NCBI RefSeq assembly: GCF_003182475.1
Contig: NZ_QGTS01000003.1
Coordinates: 1 to 56,778, forward strand
Direction: 5' to 3'
Length of the DNA stretch: 56,778 nt
From: Mangrovibacter plantisponsor
Lineage (GTDB): Bacteria; Pseudomonadota; Gammaproteobacteria; Enterobacterales; Enterobacteriaceae
Position numbers and translations under genes: made by a program. Every line of letters begins with the position of its first letter. Position 1 is the first letter of the stretch. Shown here in pieces: positions 25,315 to 34,970 of the stretch. Under the pieces are notes generated by a model that worked only from the letters and a program-made list of their open reading frames with translations, ran no database searches and had not been told where the DNA came from.

Positions 25315-25680
25315 TTACTTACCATCAGAATAAAAAACGTCACTATGCTGAAGGCTAAATTTCTTTCTGTACTTTTGTGGAGGTAGTTGATACTTTTTAT
25401 GAAACGCTCTGGTAAATGATTGTTGAGAGTCAAAACCATACTTTATGGCCAGACTAATCAGTGGCTCATTTGATGTTATGAGTTTATCAGCAATCAAAAT
25501 TAGTTTCCTTTCTCTGATAAAATGACCAAGAGTTTGTCCGGTCTCCGCTAAAAATAATCTTTGTAAGTGCCATTTTGAATAACCGGATTTAATGGCTATG
25601 TCATCGATTTTCAGATGCGATTCAATATTGTTATTTATCCATAGAATTAAGTCACTAATGAAATTTTTTCTGTTTTTCAT
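25315..25680 (-). CDS. AraC-family activator of the MarA/SoxS/RamA type
   Basis: A 121-residue stand-alone DNA-binding protein with two helix-turn-helix units: LKIDDIAIKSGYSKWHLQRL near residues 22-41 and ISLAIKYGFDSQQSFTRAFH near 75-94. The segment SGYSKWHLQRLF and the GFDSQQ(S/T)FTR motif are hallmarks of MarA, SoxS and RamA, which activate efflux and outer-membrane genes. Like them it has no effector domain, so activity should depend on its level. It lies next to an RND efflux module, which suggests a role in multidrug or stress tolerance. It is not one of the chromosomal marA/soxS/ramA genes by sequence, so no symbol is given. Confidence 0.88.
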   Translation of the reverse strand: MKNRKNFISDLILWINNNIESHLKIDDIAIKSGYSKWHLQRLFLAETGQTLGHFIRERKLILIADKLITSNEPLISLAIKYGFDSQQSFTRAFHKKYQLPPQKYRKKFSLQHSDVFYSDGK

Positions 25681-25729
25681 GGCACGGTTCTCGACGTATT
25701 CTGCCCCCGGACAGAATGATGTTTCATCC

Positions 25730-26227
25730 TTAGATCTTTGGTGTGGCTGATTCAGATAATGTCTGAATATTTATCTCCAGCGAATGCGTGACCTTTATGG
25801 AGGTTAGCTGAACCCGAAGAACAAAGAGATAGTTATCAATCTGTTCACTGGTTAAATGGAAACAGGGCGAAACATTATGCAGTACAACGTGTTGCTGTAT
25901 AAAGCTCTCTGCTTTAGATGGAATGTTTTCTTTATTGAATGACGGCGTGGTATCTAACAAAAGGACTAACTGTGTTTGTCTGTACTTAATATTTTCCTGA
26001 ATATTGTCTGAACTAATTTTCTGAAGGGAGATGATAAGAGTATCGGCCTCATCTACTACGGACTGGCAATTGTCCTGAACCCAGCAGGGAAACTTTCTTG
26101 CAAGCTGGCTTACCTGTTCAGAATCCCCGGCTGAAAGAAAAACATGAGCACAAGGATCAAGACGGAACAATTCGACCAGGAAGCTTTCAGTCAGATTATT
26201 TATCCCAAGAATGCCAATTCGCGTCAT
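25730..26227 (-). CDS. ProC-like NAD(P)-binding protein, N-terminal domain only
   Basis: A 165-residue protein with an N-terminal Rossmann-like nucleotide-binding motif (MTRIGILGINNLTESFLVEL) and the alternating beta/alpha pattern of pyrroline-5-carboxylate reductase (F420_oxidored-type domain). ProC itself is about 270 residues; the helical C-terminal dimerisation domain that forms the active site is absent. The glycine-rich loop is also altered (GxxGxN instead of GxGNM). It may be a degraded gene or a nucleotide-binding regulator. It lies between the MarA-like gene and the efflux outer-membrane factor, all on the minus strand. Enzyme activity is doubtful. Confidence 0.55.
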   Translation of the reverse strand: MTRIGILGINNLTESFLVELFRLDPCAHVFLSAGDSEQVSQLARKFPCWVQDNCQSVVDEADTLIISLQKISSDNIQENIKYRQTQLVLLLDTTPSFNKENIPSKAESFIQQHVVLHNVSPCFHLTSEQIDNYLFVLRVQLTSIKVTHSLEINIQTLSESATPKI

Positions 26228-26301
26228 ATTGCCACCATGTTTCCGTTATGCTCATTTGAAGAAACAACTTTTTTCTCTGTTTAAAAAGCCAGAGAGTCCG
26301 T

Positions 26302-27768
26302 TTACCCGGGTTTATTTGCCACTTCACCAGATAATGAAGATTGCCAGCCACCACCCAGAGCCCTGAATGCTGCCACTGCTGCACGGGCTGATTCTGTCTG
26401 CGCCTGCGCTCTTGCATCGGAAGCCTGGAGAAGCGTTTCATCATTATGCAGCACGTCAATCAGGCTGGCCGTGCCATGCTGAAACGCGATGAATGATGAC
26501 TGTTGTGCACTGGCAAGAGAGGTTTCACCTCGGGTCAGTATGGCTGCTTGTGTCTGACGATTGACCAGCGCCGAGAAGGCGTTTTCAACGTCTTCCGTTG
26601 CGCGTAATACGGACAGCCGGTAAGCGGCAAGTGCTTCTGCTTCCTGACCTTTCGCCTGCTCTATCTGTGCATTAATACGGCCAAAGTCAAAAAGCCGCCA
26701 GCGTAACCCCAGTACACCTGCCGACTGGCTGGCACCGGCAGTGAAAAGATTACCCCCTGACACTGCCGTTGCACTGCCAAGCAGCGCGTTAAGAGAAAAC
26801 TTTGGATAATACTCGCTGACTGCCACGCCGATACGGGCGCTTGATGCCGCCAGATGACGCTCGGCCACAATAATATCGGGTCTGCGGCGAAGCAGGTCAG
26901 CCGGGGTACCCATTGCAGTAATTGCTGGTGTATGAGGAATAGCCCCCGATGCAGCCAGTTGCGCACGATGCGTCCCGGGTGGCGTACCCAGCATAACGTC
27001 CAGCGCATTCATGGCGGCATCAAGCCCATTGTTCAGAACCGGTACCGTTGCCTTTACCTGTTCAAGTACGCCTTCAGTCTGGCGAACCTGATATTCTGGT
27101 GCCAGCCCTTTGCTGTACAACAGCTGAATTTTTTCCAGCAGTTGTTGTTGTGTGATGACCTGTTTATTCGCAATATCCAGCCGGGTCTGCAATCCGCGCA
27201 GGGTGATATAGATATCCGCAGTTTGCGCCGCGACAGCCAGACGTGTGGCCGCGACACCGGCCTCAGAAGCCTGATAATCGGCCAGAGCAGCCTGACGGGT
27301 TCGCCTCAGGCCACCAAACAGGTCTATCTCCCAGCTTGCATTGAGATCGGTTTCATAAGAATTGCCGTAGCGATTATAATCCGGTGTTGAATTGAGCACC
27401 TGACCCAATGGTGTTTCAACCGACTGCCTGGCGCGGGCTGCTTGTCCGCTGATATTGCCCGAAGGGAGCAGCGCTGCGGTTGCGGCTCCCAACCCTGCTC
27501 GGGCCTGTACCATCCTGGCGGAAGCCTGGGCGAGGTCGAGATTTTGCTTGAGAGCGTCAGCAACCAACCGACTTAATAAGGGGTCGCCGAAGCTCTCCCA
27601 CCAGATTGCGTAACTGGCAGGTTCGGATGTATTACCCTGCTGTAAGGCCGGTTGAGCCTGATAACGCTCCGCAAGTGGTACCTCAGGGCGATGATAGTCT
27701 GGCCCGACGGTACAACCCGCCAGGAGGGAAGTACCCACGATCAGTGCAAGCGTATTTAGGGAAAACAT
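26302..27768 (-). CDS. RND efflux outer-membrane factor lipoprotein (NodT/OprM family)
   Basis: A 488-residue outer-membrane channel of the TolC-like NodT family. It has a lipoprotein signal (MFSLNTLALIVGTSLLAGC, acylated Cys19) followed by TVGPDYHRPEVPL, a typical family start. Two repeats of long alpha-helical coiled coil follow (for example QASARMVQARAGLGAATAAL). It is transcribed away from the tetR-adaptor-pump genes, with a shared 89-bp control region carrying a TetR-like operator at 27796-27819. It should form the outer channel of the adjacent tripartite pump. Confidence 0.92.
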   Translation of the reverse strand: MFSLNTLALIVGTSLLAGCTVGPDYHRPEVPLAERYQAQPALQQGNTSEPASYAIWWESFGDPLLSRLVADALKQNLDLAQASARMVQARAGLGAATAALLPSGNISGQAARARQSVETPLGQVLNSTPDYNRYGNSYETDLNASWEIDLFGGLRRTRQAALADYQASEAGVAATRLAVAAQTADIYITLRGLQTRLDIANKQVITQQQLLEKIQLLYSKGLAPEYQVRQTEGVLEQVKATVPVLNNGLDAAMNALDVMLGTPPGTHRAQLAASGAIPHTPAITAMGTPADLLRRRPDIIVAERHLAASSARIGVAVSEYYPKFSLNALLGSATAVSGGNLFTAGASQSAGVLGLRWRLFDFGRINAQIEQAKGQEAEALAAYRLSVLRATEDVENAFSALVNRQTQAAILTRGETSLASAQQSSFIAFQHGTASLIDVLHNDETLLQASDARAQAQTESARAAVAAFRALGGGWQSSLSGEVANKPG

Positions 27769-27795
27769 GAAGAACCCTTGAGTTGAATTTAAATT

Positions 27796-27829
27796 GTGAC
27801 TACATTACCAAATGGTCACTCGTTGTCAA
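27796..27829 (-). promoter_or_regulatory. OMF promoter overlapped by predicted TetR operator 1
   Basis: A 24-bp site begins GTGACTA and ends AAATGGTCAC (27796-27819). On the minus strand TTGACA (27824-27829) and AATGTA (27801-27806) are 17 bp apart and form a good sigma-70 promoter for the outer-membrane factor. The operator covers the spacer and -10. Confidence 0.65.
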
Positions 27830-27857
27830 TCAGGTCTTATTGAGATAAGTTGGAATA

Positions 27858-28472
27858 ATGACTAAACAGATGAACAATACCCCTTCACGGGGGCCTACCG
27901 ACCACAGTGTCCGTGATCAGGTTGTTGACGCAGCCACTGAGCATTTCGGTCACTTTGGCTATGAAAAAACCACTGTCTCCGACCTCGCCAAAGCGATCGG
28001 TTTTTCAAAGGCTTATATTTATAAGTTTTTCGACTCCAAACAGGCGATTGGTGAAGTGATTTGCTCCAACCGGCTGGCGATGATAATGGAAATTGTCAAC
28101 GCTGCGATTGCCGATGCGCCGACCGCGTCTGAGAAAATAAGACGATTATTCAGAACATTATCAGAATCTGGCAGTGATTTATTTTTTCATGACCGTAAGT
28201 TGTACGACATTGCTGCTGTTGCAGCGCGTGATAACTGGCCTTCAGCACAAGCGCATGAGCAGCGCCTGCGGAAGCTTATTGAGCAGATCATTGTGGAAGG
28301 GCGAAAGGCAGGTGAATTCGAAAGAAAAACGCCTCTTGACGAGGCTACGGATGCGATCTTTATGGTTATGCGGCCTTATATCAGCCCGGTTCAACTGCAA
28401 TATAATCTTGATGACGCCCAGGCAGCGGCCGCGTTACTGTCGTCATTGATCCTGAGAAGTTTATCACCATAG
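27858..28472 (+). CDS. TetR-family repressor of the RND efflux module
   Basis: A 204-residue TetR/AcrR regulator. The DNA-binding helix-turn-helix lies at about residues 38-60 (TTVSDLAKAIGFSKAYIYKF), preceded by the usual first helix (VRDQVVDAATEHFGHFGYEK). The C-terminal ligand domain is unremarkable. The start ATG at 27858 has GGA upstream. It is divergent from the outer-membrane factor and 76 bp before the adaptor gene. Matching 24-bp sites at 27796 and 28477 sit in both flanking control regions, so it probably represses the whole module and responds to a pump substrate. Confidence 0.92.
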   Translation: MTKQMNNTPSRGPTDHSVRDQVVDAATEHFGHFGYEKTTVSDLAKAIGFSKAYIYKFFDSKQAIGEVICSNRLAMIMEIVNAAIADAPTASEKIRRLFRTLSESGSDLFFHDRKLYDIAAVAARDNWPSAQAHEQRLRKLIEQIIVEGRKAGEFERKTPLDEATDAIFMVMRPYISPVQLQYNLDDAQAAAALLSSLILRSLSP

Positions 28473-28476
28473 CGTA

Positions 28477-28512
28477 GTGACTATTGACAAAAATGGTCAC
28501 CTGCTCGAATAT
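28477..28512 (+). promoter_or_regulatory. Adaptor-pump promoter overlapped by predicted TetR operator 2
   Basis: The 24-bp site (28477-28500) shares GTGACTA and AAATGGTCAC ends and exact length with the site at 27796. It contains -35 TTGACA (28484-28489); a -10 GAATAT follows at 28507-28512 with a 17-bp spacer. A bound repressor would block the promoter. Confidence 0.65.
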
Positions 28513-28548
28513 GTGATTCCTGTCCTGTCTAATTAATTAAGGGAACCC

Positions 28549-29658
28549 ATGTTCGGGCTTAAACCTGTCACCTTTGCTATTTGTCTGTTGCCGTTTGCCC
28601 TTGCGGCCTGTGGCGATGCTTCCGATAACAGTGATCCACGCAGCCTGCCACCTCTCGTCAGGTCTGCAACTGCGATCAACGCAACCGATTATTCCCGAGC
28701 TTTCACGGGGGTGGTCGCTGCACGAATTCAGAGCGACCTGGGTTTCAGGGTACAGGGCAAAATCCTGGAACGTCTCGTTGATACCGGCCAGACAGTGAAA
28801 CGTGGCCAGCCATTAATGCGTCTGGACCCCGTTGATCTGAGGCTGCAGGCGCAGGCTCAGCAGCAGGCTGTCGCCGCAGCAAAAGCGCGCGCCCGACAGA
28901 CAGCGGACGACGAAGCACGATATCGCGGTCTGGTCACAGCAGGTGCCGTATCGGCATCCGCTTACGATCAGATTAAGACCGCTGCAGATACGGCCAGGGC
29001 TGATCTCAGTGCCGCCCAGGCACAGGCAAATGTGGCGCAAAACGCCATGAACTACGCAGTCCTGGTGGCTGATTCTGACGGCGTGGTGGTGGAAACGTTG
29101 GCTGAGCCGGGTCAGGTTGTTAGTGCCGGGCAGCCAGTTATCAGGCTTGCCAGAGCAGGGCAACGAGAAGCTGTTGTCCAGTTGCCTGAGACGCTTCGCC
29201 CGGCCATTGGAAGCGAGGCGCAGGCCTCGCTGTACGGCAGCGATGAACAACCTGTTTCCGCGAAACTGCGGTTGCTTTCTGATTCAACTGATCCGCTGAC
29301 GCGCACGTTTGAGGCGCGGTATGTGCTCGATGGCCCCTTGTCTGGCGCGCCCCTTGGTGCCACTGTCACCATCCATATTGCTGAGGACAAAACATCCCGG
29401 TCGTTGCTGCAGGTGCCTTTAGCCGCCATTTTTGACGCGGGTAAAGGCCCGGGGGTTTGGTGTATTTCAGGCACCCCAGCCAGGGTGACATGGCGGCCCG
29501 TACAGATTGTTAGCCTCGGGGATAATGCTGCAAACGTGACCGGCAGCCTTAAGCCCGGCGAACAGGTCGTGGCGCTGGGGGCTCATCTGCTGCATGATGG
29601 TGAGACTGTCCGGCTGGCGAAACAGAGCGATGTCAGTGTCGCCGGGAGTCGGCCATGA
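28549..29658 (+). CDS. RND efflux periplasmic adaptor (membrane fusion protein)
   Basis: A 369-residue HlyD/AcrA-type adaptor. It has a lipoprotein signal with lipobox LAAC (Cys21), the first half of the lipoyl domain (DLGFRVQGKILERLVDTGQT), a helical hairpin rich in Ala/Gln (about residues 95-165), the second lipoyl half (VADSDGVVVETLAEPGQVVS) and a beta-barrel/proximal domain. GGGA lies 6 nt before the ATG. It overlaps the pump gene by 4 bp (ATGA), so translation is coupled. It links the pump to the outer channel encoded at 26302-27768. Confidence 0.93.
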   Translation: MFGLKPVTFAICLLPFALAACGDASDNSDPRSLPPLVRSATAINATDYSRAFTGVVAARIQSDLGFRVQGKILERLVDTGQTVKRGQPLMRLDPVDLRLQAQAQQQAVAAAKARARQTADDEARYRGLVTAGAVSASAYDQIKTAADTARADLSAAQAQANVAQNAMNYAVLVADSDGVVVETLAEPGQVVSAGQPVIRLARAGQREAVVQLPETLRPAIGSEAQASLYGSDEQPVSAKLRLLSDSTDPLTRTFEARYVLDGPLSGAPLGATVTIHIAEDKTSRSLLQVPLAAIFDAGKGPGVWCISGTPARVTWRPVQIVSLGDNAANVTGSLKPGEQVVALGAHLLHDGETVRLAKQSDVSVAGSRP

Positions 29659-32600
29659 GTAGCGGGCGTTTCAATCTTTCCGCGCTTGCCGTGCGCGAGC
29701 ATTCAATTACGCTGTTTCTTATCCTGTTGATAACCATAGCTGGCATTCTCTCGTTCCTTGGACTGGGTCGCGCAGAAGACCCACCGTTCACTGTCAAGCA
29801 AATGACCATCATTTCTGCCTGGCCTGGAGCCACGGCTCAGGAAATGCAGGACCAGGTAGCCGATCCGCTGGAAAAACGGCTACAGGAACTCAAATGGTAT
29901 GACCGCACGGAGACCTACACGCGCCCCGGCCTGGCTTTTACCACACTCGCATTACAGGATGGAACACCGCCTTCTCAGGTTCAGGAAGAGTTTTACCAGG
30001 CGCGTAAAAAGCTGGGTGATGAGGCAAAAAACCTGCCCGCAGGCGTGATCGGCCCGATGATCAACGATGAGTTCTCCGATGTCACGTTTGCGCTCTTTGC
30101 TCTTAAGGCAAAAGGAGAGCCACAGCGGCTACTGGTACGTGATGCCGAGTCATTACGCCAGCGCTTATTACATGTTCCCGGCGTTAAAAAGGTCAATATT
30201 ATCGGCGAACAGGCGGAGCGGATATTTGTCTCATTTTCCCATGACCGTCTGGCAACACTGGGGGTCTCTCCACAAGATATATTTTCTGCCCTTAACAACC
30301 AAAACGTACTGACGCCTGCCGGTTCGATAGACACTCACGGGCCACAGGTTTTTATCCGTCTGGATGGAGCGTTTGACAACCTTGAGAAAATTCGTGAAAC
30401 GCCGGTTGTGGTTAATGGAAGAATTCTGAAGCTTTCTGATGTGGCGACAGTGAAACGCGGCTACGAAGATCCGGCGACCTTTATGGTGCGTAGTCAGGGT
30501 GAGCCTGCACTACTGCTTGGTATCGTGATGCGTGAAGGCTGGAATGGTCTGGATCTGGGGAAAGCGCTGGATAAGGAAGTCGCCAGCATCAATGCGGATA
30601 TGCCACTCGGCATGACATTCTCTAAAGTCACCGATCAGTCTGTTAACATCAAATCCGCCATAAACGAGTTCATGGTCAAGTTTTTTGTGGCGCTGCTGGT
30701 CGTGATGGTGGTCTGCTTTCTCAGCATGGGGTGGCGTGTGGGCGTGGTGGTCGCTGCTGCTGTGCCACTGACGCTGGCTGTTGTCTTTGTGATCATGGAA
30801 GCCTCAGGTAAAAACTTCGACCGTATTACCCTGGGTTCGCTTATTCTCGCGCTCGGTTTACTGGTGGATGATGCCATCATTGCCATTGAAATGATGGTGG
30901 TGAAGATGGAAGAGGGTTACGACCGAATAAAAGCCTCGGCGTATGCCTGGAGCCACACAGCTGCACCTATGCTGGCCGGTACGCTGGTCACGGCCGTTGG
31001 CTTTATGCCCAACGGTTTCGCGCAATCCACGGCGGGTGAATACACCAGCAATATGTTCTGGATTGTGGGGATTGCCTTGATTGCCTCCTGGGTAGTGGCG
31101 GTGGTATTTACGCCGTATCTCGGGGTGAAAATGCTGCCTGACATCAAAACGGTTGAAGGAGGGCATGATGCTATCTACAACACCCGCCGCTACAACCGTT
31201 TTCGTCAGTTGCTGACACGGGTAATCGCACGAAAATGGCTGGTGGCAGGTTCTGTCATCGCGGTATTCACCGTTGCTGTTCTCGGCATGGCACTGGTGAA
31301 AAAACAGTTTTTCCCGACGTCTGACCGGCCTGAGGTTCTGGTGGAAGTGCAGATGCCGTATGGCACCTCCATTGAACAAACCAGCGCCGCCGTAACGAAA
31401 ATTGAGGACTGGCTCAAGCGCCAGAAAGAAGCAAAAATCGTGACGTCTTATATCGGGCAGGGTTCACCCCGTTTTTATCTCGCTATGGCACCGGAGCTGC
31501 CCGATCCCTCTTTTGCGAAAATTGTTATCCTGACCGACAGCCAGGAAGCCCGTGAGGCGCTCAAGTTCCGTCTTCGCCAGGCTGTGGCTGACGGACTGGC
31601 CCCGCAGGCGCGAGTTCGCGTAACCCAGTTGGTGTTTGGCCCGTATTCACCCTATCCGGTTGCCTTCCGAGTGATGGGGCCGGATCCGACTGTATTACGT
31701 GACCTCGCGTACAAAGTGGAGAAAGTGATGCAGGCCAGCCCGCTGATGAGAACGGTCAACACGGACTGGGGCTCACGCGTGCCGACACTGCATTTCACCC
31801 TGAATCAGGACCGGCTGCAGGCGGTGGGGCTGACGTCAAATGCTGTGGCCCAGCAGCTTCAGTTCCTGCTTTCGGGTGTTCCGGTCACCGCTGTGCGTGA
31901 AGATATCCGTTCAGTGCAGGTCATAGGACGTGCTGCCGGCGATATCAGGCTTGATCCAGCGAAGATAGCGGGCTTCACCTTAGTCGGTTCTGCAGGGCAG
32001 CGTATCCCATTATCGCAAGTTGGCGAGGTTGAAGTGCGGATGGAAGATCCTGTGCTGCGCCGTCGTGACCGAGTGCCAACCATAACAGTGCGGGGTGATA
32101 TCGCCGAATCCTGGCAGCCGCCGGATGTCTCCACTGCAATTATGAAGCAACTGCAGCCCATCATCACAACGCTTCCTGATGGATACCGTATTGAGGAAGC
32201 TGGCTCGATTGAGGAGTCAGGGAAAGCCACCAAAGCGATGGCACCCTTATTCCCAATTATGATAGCCATGACTCTGCTGATCATCATCCTCCAGGTGCGC
32301 TCGATGTCGGCGATGGTGATGGTCTTTATGACCGCACCTCTGGGGCTGGTGGGGGTGGTGCCTACCTTACTGCTCTTCAACCAGCCCTTTGGCATCAATG
32401 CGTTGGTGGGTCTGATTGCTCTTTCGGGAATTCTCATGCGTAACACCTTAATCCTTATCGGGCAGATTCATCATAACGAGCTGGAAGGGCTTGACCCATT
32501 TCATGCGGTCATTGAGGCAACGGTACAGCGCTCAAGGCCCGTACTGCTCACAGCGATGGCGGCCATTTTGGCCTTTATTCCGTTAACCCATTCTGTGTTC

Positions 32601-32765
32601 TGGGGAACACTTGCCTACACACTGATAGGCGGGACACTGGGTGGGACCATTATTACGTTGGTGTTCCTGCCAGCCATGTATGCCATTTGGTTCCGGATAA
32701 AGAGCCCGGATTCAAACTCGTCAGCGGAAAACCATTCAACTTCTGAAGGATTAAACAATGTCTGA
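29655..32765 (+). CDS. RND-family multidrug efflux transporter
   Basis: A 1036-residue inner-membrane proton/drug antiporter. The protein has the standard plan: TM1 ([20 protein letters not shown]), a large periplasmic porter domain, TM2-7, a second periplasmic domain and TM8-12. The proton-relay pair is present as Asp405-Asp406 in GLLVDDAI, equivalent to D407/D408 of AcrB. Sequence style ([39 protein letters not shown]) puts it with the TriC/MexK/VexF-like branch rather than the AcrB branch. It overlaps the adaptor by 4 bp and the downstream dehydrogenase by 8 bp. Substrates cannot be predicted. Confidence 0.94.
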   Translation: MSSGRFNLSALAVREHSITLFLILLITIAGILSFLGLGRAEDPPFTVKQMTIISAWPGATAQEMQDQVADPLEKRLQELKWYDRTETYTRPGLAFTTLALQDGTPPSQVQEEFYQARKKLGDEAKNLPAGVIGPMINDEFSDVTFALFALKAKGEPQRLLVRDAESLRQRLLHVPGVKKVNIIGEQAERIFVSFSHDRLATLGVSPQDIFSALNNQNVLTPAGSIDTHGPQVFIRLDGAFDNLEKIRETPVVVNGRILKLSDVATVKRGYEDPATFMVRSQGEPALLLGIVMREGWNGLDLGKALDKEVASINADMPLGMTFSKVTDQSVNIKSAINEFMVKFFVALLVVMVVCFLSMGWRVGVVVAAAVPLTLAVVFVIMEASGKNFDRITLGSLILALGLLVDDAIIAIEMMVVKMEEGYDRIKASAYAWSHTAAPMLAGTLVTAVGFMPNGFAQSTAGEYTSNMFWIVGIALIASWVVAVVFTPYLGVKMLPDIKTVEGGHDAIYNTRRYNRFRQLLTRVIARKWLVAGSVIAVFTVAVLGMALVKKQFFPTSDRPEVLVEVQMPYGTSIEQTSAAVTKIEDWLKRQKEAKIVTSYIGQGSPRFYLAMAPELPDPSFAKIVILTDSQEAREALKFRLRQAVADGLAPQARVRVTQLVFGPYSPYPVAFRVMGPDPTVLRDLAYKVEKVMQASPLMRTVNTDWGSRVPTLHFTLNQDRLQAVGLTSNAVAQQLQFLLSGVPVTAVREDIRSVQVIGRAAGDIRLDPAKIAGFTLVGSAGQRIPLSQVGEVEVRMEDPVLRRRDRVPTITVRGDIAESWQPPDVSTAIMKQLQPIITTLPDGYRIEEAGSIEESGKATKAMAPLFPIMIAMTLLIIILQVRSMSAMVMVFMTAPLGLVGVVPTLLLFNQPFGINALVGLIALSGILMRNTLILIGQIHHNELEGLDPFHAVIEATVQRSRPVLLTAMAAILAFIPLTHSVFWGTLAYTLIGGTLGGTIITLVFLPAMYAIWFRIKSPDSNSSAENHSTSEGLNNV

Positions 32766-33567
32766 ACATAAAGTTGTTCTGATTACCGGCGTGTCATCAG
32801 GTATTGGCAGGGCGACCGCCCAGGCCTTTAAAGCCAGAGGCTGTCAGGTATTTGGTACTGTCAGAGATATCAACACTGCAGCCCCGTTGAATGGCGTTGC
32901 ACTGACAGAAATGGACGTCCGCGAGGAACATTCGGTGCAACAGGCGATTGAAAGGGTGATAGACAAAGCCGGACGGATTGATATTCTGGTTAACAGCGCG
33001 GGAGTGTCCCTGATTGGTGCGGTTGAGGAAACATCAGTGGAGGAAGCCACCCGGCTGTTTGATACCAACTTTTTTGGCGCATTACGTACGACAAGAGCCG
33101 TACTGCCGTACATGCGAAACCAGAAAAGCGGGCGCCTCGTGAATGTCAGCTCGGTGCTGGGCTTTCTGCCCGCGCCCTTTATGGGCATCTATGCTGCGTC
33201 CAAACACGCTTTGGAAGGGATGTCTGAAACCCTGGATCACGAGCTACGTGGAAGCGGTGTTCGTGTCACGCTGGTTGAGCCTTCTTTTACAAGAACAAAA
33301 CTTGATGTGAATTCCGCTGAAACGGCAGAAAAGATGGCCTTTTATGAAGAGGCGCGAGGCCAGACCATGAGGGCCATACTGAAACAAGTCGGAACGGCAT
33401 CCTTGCCTGAGAGCGTTGCAGGAACAATTGTGACCGCTGCGCTGGGCCCATGGAAAATGCGCAATACGCCCGGAGCAGAAGCCACACTGCTGGCCAGATT
33501 ACGCCGCTTTGCACCTGCCAGTATGGTCAGTAAAGGACTGAGAAAAACCTTTGGAATGAAAGAATAG
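32758..33567 (+). CDS. Short-chain dehydrogenase/reductase in the efflux operon
   Basis: A 269-residue classical SDR. The coenzyme motif TGVSSGIG is near residue 10, NSAG near 82, the catalytic Ser is in NVSSVLG and the Tyr/Lys pair is in YAASK. Its start lies 8 bp inside the pump gene, so it is the last gene of the tetR-adaptor-pump operon. The substrate is unknown; it may modify a compound that the pump exports or detects. No targeting signal is seen. Confidence 0.9.
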   Translation: MSEHKVVLITGVSSGIGRATAQAFKARGCQVFGTVRDINTAAPLNGVALTEMDVREEHSVQQAIERVIDKAGRIDILVNSAGVSLIGAVEETSVEEATRLFDTNFFGALRTTRAVLPYMRNQKSGRLVNVSSVLGFLPAPFMGIYAASKHALEGMSETLDHELRGSGVRVTLVEPSFTRTKLDVNSAETAEKMAFYEEARGQTMRAILKQVGTASLPESVAGTIVTAALGPWKMRNTPGAEATLLARLRRFAPASMVSKGLRKTFGMKE

Positions 33568-33674
33568 CCACTTAACAATCGGCCCTTGTCTGCAATAGTT
33601 CACTCCGGTGGATATGCCAGTTGTTCCACATGAGCAACTGGTAATCCCCCCATTTTTAACGGAGGTGATAAGTA

Positions 33675-34505
33675 GAATCAGGCCATGCGTTGAATATGCT
33701 GCATCGGCGTGAAGCCATTCAGTGCCATATTCGGACGTTCGTGATTATAAAACCATTGCCACTGCGTGGCATAGCCCTGCAATTCGTCCAGTGAGTTAAA
33801 CAGGTGCTGGCCCAGCCAGTCATAACGTACAGTCCGGTTATATCGCTCAATCCAGGAATTCTGTTGAGGTTTGCCAGGCTGAAGAAAACGAAGCGTTATA
33901 TTCTGCTGAGCTGCCTATGACATCAGTACCTTGCTGGTATATTCTGGCCCGTTATCGTATCGTATTGCTGCCGGTTTACCTTTCCATTCAATGCGTTGTT
34001 CGAGAGTCCTCACTACACGATTTGCTGGCAGGGAAAAATCCACTTCAATCGCCAGTGCTTCACGATTAAAGTCATCAATGATATTCAGTAAACGGACGGA
34101 GCGACCGTCTGATAGCTGATCATGCATGAAGTCCATCGACCAGCATTCGTTGCGACTTTCTGGCACCGTCAGCGGTTCAGGTTTATCCCGTTTCAGTCTT
34201 TTTTTCGGCTTTATTCGCATGTTCAGCGACAGTTCACAGTAAATTCGCTACACCCTTTTGTGGTTGAAGCGGAAGCCTTTTACGTTGCGCAGGTACAAAA
34301 AGCACAGACCAAACCCCCAGTTGCGCTGACTGCCAGTGATGCGGAGCAGCCAGTCGGCAATGACCTCATTTTCCTCATTCAGTTGAGACTGATAGCGATA
34401 GCAACTTTCGCTGACAACAAACAACTGGCAGGCAAAACTTATGCTGACATTCCGGCTCCTGACTGCATCCTGCGCCATCTGCTTTCGACTCGATGGCTTC
34501 ACCAC
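33675..34505 (-). pseudogene. IS3-family OrfB transposase with two nonsense codons
   Basis: The frame is continuous except for two TAG codons: one at about 34,248 where KRV-stop-RIY replaces an expected KRVYRIY, and one at about 33,915 where LMS-stop-AAQQN replaces an expected Trp. The integrase core is otherwise complete ([41 protein letters not shown]), including D, D and E. Two stops make it inactive. Confidence 0.85.
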
Positions 34506-34765
34506 TTTTTTGCCATGGCTTCCTGAAGGATTTCGGTTTTGAGGCGCTCCTCCGCATACATTTTTTTGAGGCAGCGGTTTTCATCTTCCAGTTCTTTCAG
34601 ACGGGTCATCATGAAGGCATCCATCCCGCCAAAACGCGAACGCCACTTATAGAAACTGGCATTGCTCATGCCATGTTCACGACATAGTTCAGCCACCGGA
34701 GTTCCGGCCTCAGCTTGCTTCAGAATGGACATGATCTGGCTGTCAGTAAAACGTGACTTTTTCAT
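34499..34765 (-). CDS. IS3-family OrfA
   Basis: An 88-residue OrfA with a helix-turn-helix (MKKSRFTDSQIMSILKQAEA; ELCREHGMSNASFYKWRSRF) and a short coiled coil (RLKELEDENRCLKKMYAEER). It is intact, but the element's OrfB carries two stops. Confidence 0.85.
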   Translation of the reverse strand: MKKSRFTDSQIMSILKQAEAGTPVAELCREHGMSNASFYKWRSRFGGMDAFMMTRLKELEDENRCLKKMYAEERLKTEILQEAMAKKW

Positions 34766-34887
34766 AGAGATCTCCCCGGTTCAGATTACGAGAAAATTCT
34801 ACTTATAAACACACTGGTTTTTCGGGGAGATTACCACTCATTTTAGACTGTGCTTTCATGAGATCACATGAGACAATGTGGAATAAA

Positions 34888-34913
34888 AAATCCACGCAAT
34901 TGCGTGGATTTTA
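34888..34913. terminator. ychF terminator (perfect palindrome)
   Basis: A perfect 24-bp palindrome (34888-34911) with arms AAATCCACGCAA and TTGCGTGGATTT, flanked by A- and T-rich tails. It ends the leftward pth-ychF transcript and marks the border between core genome and island. Confidence 0.8.
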
Positions 34914-34970
34914 GAGGGTTTTGTGATTCCTATGAGATTCAGCGAAACCTCATGAGACAACAAATTTTAT

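Larger units (their letters stand above)
33639..34836 (-). mobile_element. Decayed IS3-family element (IS51/IS407-like)
   Basis: Imperfect terminal inverted repeats begin TGGTAATCCCCCC at 33639 and end GGGGAGATTACCA at 34836, with a shared ATAAGTAGAAT further in. The element is about 1.2 kb with orfA (34499-34765) and orfB (about 33,675-34,505) on the minus strand. If the repeats are read as GGTAATC...GATTACC, the flanks are identical ACT triplets, a possible 3-bp target duplication. Confidence 0.85.

Noticed and set aside
1-34836. Prophage or integrative element
   Set aside because: No integrase, phage structural gene, excisionase, conjugation gene or tRNA attachment site is visible; the mobile content is IS elements only.
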